From contig NZ_JBASCU010000011.1 in assembly GCF_049651805.1 (NCBI RefSeq), positions 1 through 64,000 of the forward strand: DNA of 64,000 bases. The letters run 5' to 3'. Each line of letters opens with the position of its first letter. Position 1 is the stretch's first letter. This DNA comes from Pseudolysinimonas_A sp049651805. Lineage in GTDB: Bacteria > Actinomycetota > Actinomycetes > Actinomycetales > Microbacteriaceae. This document shows, one piece after another, positions 7,386-13,728 of the stretch. Under the pieces are notes generated by a model. It searched no databases and had not been told where the DNA came from. It saw only the letters and a program-made list of their open reading frames with translations. Made by a program: the position numbers and the translations under genes.

Positions 7386-8893
7386 CCGCATGGCTCGACG
7401 CACTGCTTGGCCGCTTCACGATGTACCGCCTCGTGCTCTACAGCCTCGGCATCCTCTTCATCGTCGGCCTCGTGTACTCGATGCTCGGCGTCGTGCAACC
7501 GGGCAACGCGGGGGCACTCGGGATGCTCGCGCACGCCGCGGTGGTCTCCGCCGCGTGCGGGCTGACGAGTCTCGCGTTCGCAGCGCTGTTCCGCGTGAAG
7601 GCGCACACTGAGTCGACGCTCATCACCGCGGGCCTGCTGTACTTCATTCTGCCGCCGAACCTCAGCCTGTCCGCGCTCGGCGGCGCCGCCCTCGCCGGCG
7701 TGATCGCAGTCGCGAGCAAGTACCTGCTCGCGATCCGCGGGCGCCACATCTTCAACCCCGCCGCCGTCGGAGCGCTCGCGATCGGGTTCACGGGCCTGAG
7801 CTTCGGCGCCTGGTGGCCGGGAAACCCGTGGATGCTGCCCTTCGTGGTGGTGTTCGCCTTCCTGATCCTGTTCCGCACGAGGCGACTGCCGATGGGAGCC
7901 GTCTACGTGGGTGTCGGCCTTGCCGCGGCGGCCGTCAACTACCTGCTGTTCGGCGGCGACCCGGTCGCGGGACTCCAGTACGCGGTGCTCCAGTCGGCGC
8001 TCTGGTTCTTCGTCGGCTTCATGATCACCGAGCCGCTCACCCTGCCGCCCCGCCGCTGGCAGCAGCTCGTCTACGCGGCGATCGCGGCGATCCTGTACTT
8101 CATCAGTTTCAACATTCCCCCGTTCCACAACAGCCCCGAGCTCGCGTTGCTCGTCGCCAACCTGTTCGCGTTCCTCTTCGGACAGCGCCGCGGCATCCGC
8201 CTGGAGTTCGCGGGCCGCCGGCAGCTCTCGCCGTCGTCATGGGAGTTCGACTTCCACCCGCTGCGGCCGGTCAGCTTCGCCCCCGGGCAGTTCATGGAGC
8301 TCAGCCTGCCGCACGGCAAGACCGACTCCCGGGGCTGGCGACGGGTGTTCAGCATCGCCTCGGCGCCGGGCGAGATGCTGCGGTTCGGCATCCGGCTGCC
8401 CGAGAAGTCGAGCTCGTTCAAGCGCGCCCTGCTCGACCTCGAGCCCGGTGCGAAGGTGTCGGCGACGAGCGTCGGAGGCGACTTCCTGCTGCCCGCGGAT
8501 TCGGGCCGCCCGCTGCTGCTCGTCGCGGGCGGTATCGGCATCACGCCGTTCATCGGCCACCTCGAGCAGGCGGCCGCAGAAGGCGGCGGGCGCGACATCG
8601 CGGTGGTCTACGCGATCTCCTCGCTCGACGACCTCGCCTATGCCGAGCAACTCGAGAAAGCCGGATGCCGGGTCGCGATCGCGTCGGCGGAGAAGCCGGT
8701 GAGCCTGCCGACCGGGTGGACGTGGATCGGCCCCGGCCGACTCTCGGGCGAGACACTGCTCTCGGTCGTGCCGGATGCCGCGACCCGAGACGTCTTCCTC
8801 TCCGGCCCGCCGTCGATGGTCGCGGCGCTGAAGAAGGCCCTCCGCAAGGCGGGTGCCCGCCACATCCACACCGACGTCTTCGTCGGCTACTGA
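7382..8893 (+). CDS. RnfD/NqrB-like membrane protein fused to a ferredoxin-reductase domain
   Basis: 503 aa. Residues about 1-280 form a polytopic membrane domain of the NqrB/RnfD family, with HIFNPAAVGALAIGF and GFMITEPLTLPP as recognisable family motifs. Residues about 280-503 form an FNR-type module with the FAD motif RRVFSIAS, the NAD(P)-loop motif GGIGITPFIG and the C-terminal signature LSGPPSM ending in HTDVFVGY. Together these should move electrons from cytosolic NAD(P)H through the membrane to the FMN lipoprotein encoded upstream. Stand-alone RnfD-FNR fusions beside FMN_bind and ApbE genes are known as flavin-based extracytosolic electron-transfer cassettes. The terminal acceptor is not encoded here. 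Confidence 0.85.
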   Translation: MTAWLDALLGRFTMYRLVLYSLGILFIVGLVYSMLGVVQPGNAGALGMLAHAAVVSAACGLTSLAFAALFRVKAHTESTLITAGLLYFILPPNLSLSALGGAALAGVIAVASKYLLAIRGRHIFNPAAVGALAIGFTGLSFGAWWPGNPWMLPFVVVFAFLILFRTRRLPMGAVYVGVGLAAAAVNYLLFGGDPVAGLQYAVLQSALWFFVGFMITEPLTLPPRRWQQLVYAAIAAILYFISFNIPPFHNSPELALLVANLFAFLFGQRRGIRLEFAGRRQLSPSSWEFDFHPLRPVSFAPGQFMELSLPHGKTDSRGWRRVFSIASAPGEMLRFGIRLPEKSSSFKRALLDLEPGAKVSATSVGGDFLLPADSGRPLLLVAGGIGITPFIGHLEQAAAEGGGRDIAVVYAISSLDDLAYAEQLEKAGCRVAIASAEKPVSLPTGWTWIGPGRLSGETLLSVVPDAATRDVFLSGPPSMVAALKKALRKAGARHIHTDVFVGY

Positions 8894-8925
8894 TCAACGC
8901 GTTCGCCGAGGGCGATCGGAAGAAT

Positions 8926-8952
8926 CTGGCACTCGCAACACCCGAGTGCTAA
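8926..8952. promoter_or_regulatory. CIRCE element (HrcA operator)
   Basis: CTGGCACTC, a 9-nt spacer and GAGTGCTAA match the CIRCE consensus TTAGCACTC-N9-GAGTGCTAA at 16 of 18 positions with exact spacing. It lies 54 bp before the hsp20 start and implies repression by HrcA. Confidence 0.88.
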
Positions 8953-8963
8953 TCTCCTGAATA

Positions 8964-8984
8964 GTTGAGTCATGGTGACTCAAG
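8964..8984. promoter_or_regulatory. HAIR element (HspR operator)
   Basis: GTTGAGT-N7-ACTCAAG matches the HAIR consensus CTTGAGT-N7-ACTCAAG at 13 of 14 positions. It follows the CIRCE element by 11 bp, so hsp20 appears to be under both HrcA and HspR control. Confidence 0.9.
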
Positions 8985-9006
8985 GTATCGATTTCAGGAG
9001 GATCTG

Positions 9007-9438
9007 ATGGCGATGTTCTTCGACCCGTTCCGCGAGATGGATCGCGTCGCGGGGCAGCTTCTCGACGCCCGCCAGGGCCCGCGGCTCATGCCGATGGACC
9101 TCTACCGCGACGCCGACCACTACGTGCTGAACGCCGACCTTCCGGGCATCGACCCGGGCAGCGTCGACATCGACGTTGACGGTCAGCTGCTCACCATCCG
9201 CGCCGAGCGCACCACGCGCAGCCAGGAGGGCGTGAAGTGGCTCGCCCGCGAGCGCAACGCCGGAACGTTCCTGCGTCAGCTCAATCTCGGCGACGGCATC
9301 GACACCGCCAACATCTCGGCGTCGTACGAGAACGGCGTGCTGAGCGTCGTCATCCCGGTCAGCGAGAAGGCCAAGCCGCGCAAGATCGAGGTGCAGGCGG
9401 GCAGCCCCGCCGCCACCAACGTCGCCGTCGAGGCGTAG
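9007..9438 (+). CDS. Small heat-shock protein, Hsp20 family
   Basis: 143 aa with a short N-terminal arm (FFDPFREMDRVAGQLL), an alpha-crystallin domain (about 35-125, with ADLPGIDPGSVDIDVDGQLL and YENGVLSVVIPV) and a C-terminal KIEV motif of the I-x-I/V type used for oligomer assembly. It acts as an ATP-independent holdase for unfolding proteins. The ATG at 9007 is preceded by AGGAGG with 5-nt spacing. An earlier in-frame start at 8965 would lie inside the HAIR operator and is rejected. The tandem operators upstream and the strong hairpin downstream make it a single-gene heat-shock unit. Confidence 0.93.
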   Translation: MAMFFDPFREMDRVAGQLLDARQGPRLMPMDLYRDADHYVLNADLPGIDPGSVDIDVDGQLLTIRAERTTRSQEGVKWLARERNAGTFLRQLNLGDGIDTANISASYENGVLSVVIPVSEKAKPRKIEVQAGSPAATNVAVEA

Positions 9439-9448
9439 CGACCCACAC

Positions 9449-9491
9449 GGAAGAGCCCCGGATGCCGCCGCCGAGCATCCGGGGCTCTTCC
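9449..9491 (+). terminator. Terminator hairpin after hsp20
   Basis: GGAAGAGCCCCGGATGC and its exact 17-bp complement flank a 9-nt loop, 10 bp after the hsp20 stop. The U tract is weak. Confidence 0.8.
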
Positions 9492-9722
9492 ATACGCTGG
9501 GGGGATGCCCGGCGCCGACGAACCCGACCACCGCGGCCGCACCGGCCCGCACCAGACCGACTCGGCCTCGACCGCCATCCCGGCGGCTCTAGCGCGGATC
9601 GGATCGGGCATCGTCGACGCCACGACGATCATGTTGTTGCCGTGCGGCGCTGCGTGGCCCGTTTCCCCAGCGGATGCGGCAGCGACGCGTCAGACTTGAG
9701 TGGGCAGCGAGAGGATCGATCA

Positions 9723-11003
9723 GTGCACGCGACCACGCCGGAGCTCACCGACGACGAGGTGCGCGTCATCCGGCGCGACTTCCCGATCCTCGGCGAGACG
9801 GTCAACGGCCATCCCCTCGCCTACCTCGACTCCGCCGCGACGGCGCAGAAGCCCCGAGTGGTGCTGGATGCCGAACGCGACTTCCTGGAGCGGCGCAACG
9901 CTGCCGTGCATCGCGGAGCCCACACCCTCGCGGCCGAGGCGACCGAGGAGTTCGAGGCCGCTCGGGCGACCCTCGCGGCGTTCGTCGGCGCCGACGCGGG
10001 CGAGATCGTCTGGACCTCGAACGCCACCGAGGGCATCAACCTCGTCGCCTACGGCCTCTCCAACGCCGCCTTCGGCGACGGCGACCCCGCGCTCGCGGTC
10101 GGACCGGGCGACGAGATCGTCGTCACCGAACTCGAGCACCACGCCAACCTCATCCCGTGGCAGCAACTCGCGCGTCGCACCGGCGCAACGCTGCGCTACC
10201 TGCCGGTCGACGACGACGGTGCCTTGCGCCTCGATCTCGTCGGGGAGGTCATCACCGACCGCACCCGGGTGGTCGCGGTCTCCCACGTCTCGAACGTGCT
10301 CGGAATCGTGAACCCCGTCGCCGAGCTCGTCGCCGCCGCCCACCGCGCGGGCGCGATCGCCGTGCTCGACGCCTGCCAGAGCGCCCCGCATGCGCCGCTC
10401 GACCTCCACGACCTCGACGTCGACATCGCGGTGTTCTCGGGCCACAAGATGCTCGGCCCGACCGGCGTCGGCGTGCTCTACGGCAAGCGTGCGCTGCTCG
10501 AGGCCCTTCCGCCGTTCCTCACCGGCGGATCGATGATCACGACCGTGACGCTCGACCGCGCCGAGTTCATGGCCCCGCCGCAGCGCTTCGAGGCGGGTAC
10601 GCAGCGCGTGTCGCAGGCCATCGGCCTCGCCGCCGCCGCGCGCTACCTCGAGGCGGTCGGGATGCCGCGCATCGCCGCTCACGATCGCCGGCTGGGGGCG
10701 CGCCTCGCCGAGGGACTCGACGCCATCCCGGGCGTCCGTGTGCTCGGACCCGTCGGGGTCGAGCGGGTCGGGCTCGCCGGATTCGATCTCGCCGGGGTGC
10801 ATCCGCACGACCTCGGTCAGTTCCTCGACGACCGTGGGATCGCCATCCGCGTCGGGCATCACTGCGCCCAGCCGCTGCATCGTCGGCTGGGCCTCGGCGC
10901 GAGCGCGCGGGCGAGCGCCGCGCTCTACACGACCGACGACGAGGTCGACCGATTCCTCAGTGCGGTCGACGAGGCCACCGGATTCTTCGGGGTGCGGTCG
11001 TGA
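9723..11003 (+). CDS. sufS: Cysteine desulfurase SufS
   Basis: 426 aa PLP enzyme of the class II (SufS) desulfurases. The Schiff-base lysine lies in FSGHKMLGPTG (Lys242), and the catalytic cysteine in RVGHHCAQPLHRRLG (Cys381). The usual Suf substrate motifs AYLDSAATAQKP and ELEHHANLIPW are present. It takes sulfur from L-cysteine as a persulfide and passes it to the SufU protein encoded next. The GTG start at 9723 follows a GAGAGGA ribosome site, and its stop overlaps the sufU start (GTGA). No sufBCD scaffold genes are adjacent, unlike the usual actinobacterial suf operon. Confidence 0.92.
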   Translation: MHATTPELTDDEVRVIRRDFPILGETVNGHPLAYLDSAATAQKPRVVLDAERDFLERRNAAVHRGAHTLAAEATEEFEAARATLAAFVGADAGEIVWTSNATEGINLVAYGLSNAAFGDGDPALAVGPGDEIVVTELEHHANLIPWQQLARRTGATLRYLPVDDDGALRLDLVGEVITDRTRVVAVSHVSNVLGIVNPVAELVAAAHRAGAIAVLDACQSAPHAPLDLHDLDVDIAVFSGHKMLGPTGVGVLYGKRALLEALPPFLTGGSMITTVTLDRAEFMAPPQRFEAGTQRVSQAIGLAAAARYLEAVGMPRIAAHDRRLGARLAEGLDAIPGVRVLGPVGVERVGLAGFDLAGVHPHDLGQFLDDRGIAIRVGHHCAQPLHRRLGLGASARASAALYTTDDEVDRFLSAVDEATGFFGVRS

Positions 11004-11455
11004 GTTCCGACGACCTGCGTGCGCTCTACCAGGAGGTCATCCTCACCCACTCCCGACAGCCCGACGGGCGCGGCATCGTCGACGGCTGGACTCATCGCGC
11101 CCGCGAGGTGAACCCGCTATGCGGCGACGAGATCGACCTCGCCGTGAACGTCGAGGGCGGCGTCATCCGGTCGATCACCTGGGAGGGTCACGGCTGCGCG
11201 ATCTCGCAAGCCTCGGCGTCGCTGCTCACCGGCCTGCTGGAGGGTGCGACCGTCACCGACGCGCACGACCTCGTCGAGCGGTTCCGCACCGCGCTGCGCT
11301 CCCGCGGCGAGATCGAACTCGATGAGGAGCACTTCGGCGAGGCGGTCGCCCTCGGCGGGGTCTCGCGCTACGTCGCGCGGATCAAGTGCGCGATGCTCGC
11401 CTGGGTCACCCTCGAGAATGCCCTCGCGGGCACCACGGAACCCCTTCCGACATGA
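11000..11455 (+). CDS. sufU: Zinc-dependent sulfurtransferase / Fe-S scaffold-like SufU
   Basis: 151 aa. The SufU zinc ligands are present: Cys41 and Asp43 (NPLCGDEID), Cys66 (GHGCAISQAS) and Cys130 (RIKCAMLAW). SufU accepts persulfide sulfur from SufS and delivers it for Fe-S assembly. The SufU-type insertion between the second and third ligands is visible. The GTG start overlaps the sufS stop, so the two are translated together. It is convergent with icd, with a composite hairpin element between. Confidence 0.93.
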   Translation: MSSDDLRALYQEVILTHSRQPDGRGIVDGWTHRAREVNPLCGDEIDLAVNVEGGVIRSITWEGHGCAISQASASLLTGLLEGATVTDAHDLVERFRTALRSRGEIELDEEHFGEAVALGGVSRYVARIKCAMLAWVTLENALAGTTEPLPT

Positions 11456-11456
11456 G

Positions 11457-11510
11457 GGAGCCCCGCACGCGGGGCTCCGACGCGTCATAGAGCCCTCTAT
11501 GACGCGAGGT
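11457..11510 (+). repeat. Composite intergenic hairpin element, copy A
   Basis: Two adjacent hairpins: GGAGCCCCGC/GCGGGGCTCC (11457-11478), typical of a terminator, and GCGTCATAGAG/CTCTATGACGC (11482-11505) with a 2-nt loop. The same composite recurs at 55220-55273 and, inverted, at 54074-54122. Here it sits between convergent sufU and icd and probably also terminates transcription. Confidence 0.7.
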
Positions 11511-11557
11511 CTCTGACGCGAGGTCTCTGACGCGAGGTCAGCTGACGCGAGGTCAGC
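11500..11557 (+). repeat. Four tandem copies of TGACGCGAGGTC
   Basis: Copies begin at 11500, 11514, 11528 and 11543 (period 14-15 bp). The first overlaps the end of composite hairpin copy A and the last contains the icd stop codon. Adjacent units can pair to form short stems. The array looks like local slippage growth from the hairpin element. Confidence 0.75.
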
Positions 11558-12770
11558 CGAGCTTGGCCTTCAGGTTCTCGTCGATCGCGGCGAGGAAATC
11601 CTCGGTCGTGAGGTATGGCTGGTCGTCGGAGACGAGGGTGGCCAGGTCTTTCGTCATCTTGCCGCTCTCGACGGTGGCGATGACGACATCCTCGAGTTTC
11701 TGCGCGAAGTCGATGAGCGCCTGGTTGCCGTCGAGCTTGCCGCGGTGCATGAGGCCGCGGGTCCAGGCGTAGATCGAGGCGATCGGGTTCGTCGAGGTCG
11801 GCTTGCCCTGCTGGTGCAGGCGGTAGTGCCGGGTGACGGTGCCGTGGGCGGCTTCGGCCTCGACGATCTTGCCGTCGGGGGTGGTGAGCACCGAGGTCAT
11901 CAGGCCGAGCGAGCCGTAGCCCTGGGCGACGGTGTCGGACTGAACATCCCCGTCGTAGTTCTTCGTCGCCCAGATGTATCCGCCCTCCCACTTCAGGGCC
12001 GACGCGACCATGTCGTCGATGAGGCGGTGCTCGTAGGTGAGGCCGGCGGCGTCGAAGTCGGCCTTGAACTCGGCGTCGAAGATCTCCTGGAAGATGTCTT
12101 TGAACCGGCCGTCGTAGGCCTTGAGGATCGTGTTCTTCGTCGAGAGGTACACCGGGTACTTGCGGGCGAGGCCGTAGTTGAACGATGCCCGCGCGAAGTC
12201 GGTGATCGAGGCATCCAGGTTGTACATCGCCATCGCGACACCGGATCCGGGCGACTGGAATACCTCGAACGACTGAGCCTCGCTGCCGTCTTCGGGCTGG
12301 AACGAGATGGTGAGAGTGCCCTTGCCCTCGAAGCGGAAATCGGTGGCGCGGTACTGGTCGCCGAAGGCGTGACGGCCGACAATGATCGGCTTGTTCCAAC
12401 CGGGCACGAGGCGCGGGATGTTGGAGATGATGATCGGCTCGCGGAAGATCACACCGCCGAGGATGTTGCGGATCGTGCCGTTGGGGCTCTTCCACATCTT
12501 CTTGAGGCCGAATTCCTCGACGCGGGCCTCGTCGGGGGTGATCGTGGCGCATTTCACGCCGACGCCGTGCTTCTGGATGGCGTGGGCCGCGTCGATCGTG
12601 ACCTGGTCGTCGGTCGCGTCGCGGTGCTCGATGCCGAGGTCGTAGTACTCGAGCGTCACGTCGAGGTAGGGGTGGATGAGGCGGTCCTTGATGAACTGCC
12701 AGATGATGCGCGTCATCTCGTCGCCGTCGAGTTCGACGACGACACCTTCGACCTTGATCTTCTCGACCAC
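11553..12770 (-). CDS. icd: NADP-dependent isocitrate dehydrogenase, homodimeric type
   Basis: 405 aa, the usual size of the eukaryote-like dimeric NADP-IDH. Conserved motifs include DGDEMTRIIW near the N-terminus, KSPNGTIRN (substrate binding), the FEGKGTLTISF region, and EAEAAHGTVTRHYR with STNPIASIYAWTRGL in the C-terminal half. It converts isocitrate to 2-oxoglutarate and CO2 in the TCA cycle. The GTG at 12768-12770 (preceded by AGAGGA) is chosen over an upstream in-frame ATG at 12863, which would precede the promoter and operator. A TAGGCT -10 box lies at 12830-12835, and the palindrome at 12850-12867 covers its -35 region. Confidence 0.93.
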   Translation of the reverse strand: MVEKIKVEGVVVELDGDEMTRIIWQFIKDRLIHPYLDVTLEYYDLGIEHRDATDDQVTIDAAHAIQKHGVGVKCATITPDEARVEEFGLKKMWKSPNGTIRNILGGVIFREPIIISNIPRLVPGWNKPIIVGRHAFGDQYRATDFRFEGKGTLTISFQPEDGSEAQSFEVFQSPGSGVAMAMYNLDASITDFARASFNYGLARKYPVYLSTKNTILKAYDGRFKDIFQEIFDAEFKADFDAAGLTYEHRLIDDMVASALKWEGGYIWATKNYDGDVQSDTVAQGYGSLGLMTSVLTTPDGKIVEAEAAHGTVTRHYRLHQQGKPTSTNPIASIYAWTRGLMHRGKLDGNQALIDFAQKLEDVVIATVESGKMTKDLATLVSDDQPYLTTEDFLAAIDENLKAKLG

Positions 12771-12829
12771 TGTTTTCCTCTCGCAGGGCTGCGACTCGTG
12801 AAATCGGCCTCTCGCGGAAGCCGTCGACC

Positions 12830-12835
12830 AGCCTA
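12830..12835 (-). promoter_or_regulatory. Putative -10 box of icd
   Basis: TAGGCT on the minus strand gives a leader of about 55 nt before the icd GTG. The palindrome at 12850-12867 overlaps its expected -35 region. Confidence 0.5.
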
Positions 12836-12849
12836 TCGGGCATCCGAGA

Positions 12850-12867
12850 TATCTCGATATCAAGATA
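12850..12867. promoter_or_regulatory. Putative TCA-cycle operator upstream of icd
   Basis: TATCTCGATATCAAGATA is an imperfect 18-bp palindrome (16 of 18 symmetric). A related 18-mer, TAACTCGATGTCAAGATA, lies upstream of sucCD at 31888-31905. It sits between the divergent icd and GNAT promoters and could control both. Confidence 0.6.
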
Positions 12868-12893
12868 TCCAGACCGACGCGGCGTGAGCGGGT

Positions 12894-12899
12894 TAGCCT
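12894..12899 (+). promoter_or_regulatory. -10 box of a leaderless GNAT transcript
   Basis: TAGCCT ends 5 nt before the ATG at 12905, and no ribosome site is visible. This fits leaderless transcription. Confidence 0.5.
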
Positions 12900-12904
12900 G
12901 GAGC

Positions 12905-13357
12905 ATGGGTGAGCTGCGACTGAACGAGCTGAACGCCGAGACGATTTCGGCCGCGAACCGTCTGACGCTCAAGCCGGGCCAAGAGGACTACCTCGAACCC
13001 GAGACCTACACTCACGCAGAACAGCAACTCGACCCGGCCGGATCGTGGCCCCGCGTCATCGTCGATGACGACGAGGTCGTCGGCTACATCATGGGCGCCT
13101 TTGACGACGACGCCCCCGAGGAGTTCCTGCGGGCGGCACTGTGGCGCGTCAACGTGTCGGCCCAGGCTCAGGGCCGCGGCGTCGGTCGGTTCGCGATCGC
13201 CGCGCTCGCCGACGAGGCACGCAAGCGCGGCTTCTCGCGACTGACCGTGGTGTGGGCTCCCGGCGACGCCGGGCCGGGCGCCTTCTTCGAGTCGGTCGGC
13301 TTCACGGTCATCGGCCAGACGCCGTTCGGCGAGAACCTGGGCGCGCTCGACCTGTGA
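12905..13357 (+). CDS. GNAT-family N-acetyltransferase
   Basis: 150 aa single GNAT domain. The acetyl-CoA pyrophosphate loop AQGRGVGRFA and the later FFESVGFTVIGQTPFGE region are clear. The N-terminal half, with PETYTHAEQQLDPAGSWPRV, would form the substrate side. Such enzymes acetylate amines or protein N-termini; the substrate cannot be predicted. The gene is divergent from icd across a shared regulatory region, appears leaderless, and overlaps the following alkyltransferase-like gene by 4 nt (GTGA). Confidence 0.82.
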   Translation: MGELRLNELNAETISAANRLTLKPGQEDYLEPETYTHAEQQLDPAGSWPRVIVDDDEVVGYIMGAFDDDAPEEFLRAALWRVNVSAQAQGRGVGRFAIAALADEARKRGFSRLTVVWAPGDAGPGAFFESVGFTVIGQTPFGENLGALDL

Positions 13358-13665
13358 GACCCGTACCCGCCGCCGACTTCGCGGAGGCGGTGCTCGACGT
13401 GGTCGCCGCCATCCCGAGCGGCCGAGTGATGACGTATGGCGACGTGGCCGCGGTGCTCGGCTCCCGGGCGGCGCGCGCGGTCGGCAACGTGATGGCCTGG
13501 TACGGGGCGGATGTGGCGTGGTGGCGCGTCATCCGCGCGTCGGGGCACGCCGCTACCGGTCACGAAGACCGAGCGCTCGAGCACTTCCGCGCCGAAGGCA
13601 CGCCGATCGTCACGACCGACGACGGCTACCGGGTGAACCTCAGGCTCGCCCGCCACGTGCCGTAG
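13354..13665 (+). CDS. Alkyltransferase-like protein (MGMT family without catalytic cysteine)
   Basis: 103 aa, corresponding to the DNA-binding C-terminal domain of O6-alkylguanine-DNA alkyltransferases. The helix-turn-helix segment SGRVMTYGDVAAVLGSRAARAVGNVM is present. In place of the catalytic PCHRV motif it has AWWRV (55-59), so Trp56 occupies the cysteine position. Such ATL proteins bind O6-alkylguanine and recruit nucleotide excision repair instead of removing the alkyl group. The GTG start overlaps the GNAT stop, so the two genes are coupled. Confidence 0.85.
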   Translation: MRPVPAADFAEAVLDVVAAIPSGRVMTYGDVAAVLGSRAARAVGNVMAWYGADVAWWRVIRASGHAATGHEDRALEHFRAEGTPIVTTDDGYRVNLRLARHVP

Positions 13666-13728
13666 CCGCGGAGTTCATGACTCGCGATGGGGCGCCATGA
13701 CATCCTCTCCGTCTCTACGAGCAAAGCC

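Noticed and set aside
8965..9006. Upstream GTG/ATG extension of hsp20
   Set aside because: It would start within the HAIR operator, and the AGGAGG site points to 9007.
9505..9699. Small plus-strand reading frame (64 codons) between the hsp20 terminator and sufS
   Set aside because: Only a G run as a possible ribosome site, no recognisable domain and ordinary non-coding composition. The 231-bp gap otherwise shows nothing clear.
12844..12870. GATATC cluster as a phage attachment site or EcoRV artefact
   Set aside because: Symmetry, promoter position and the related copies before sucC fit an operator better; no integrase is nearby.
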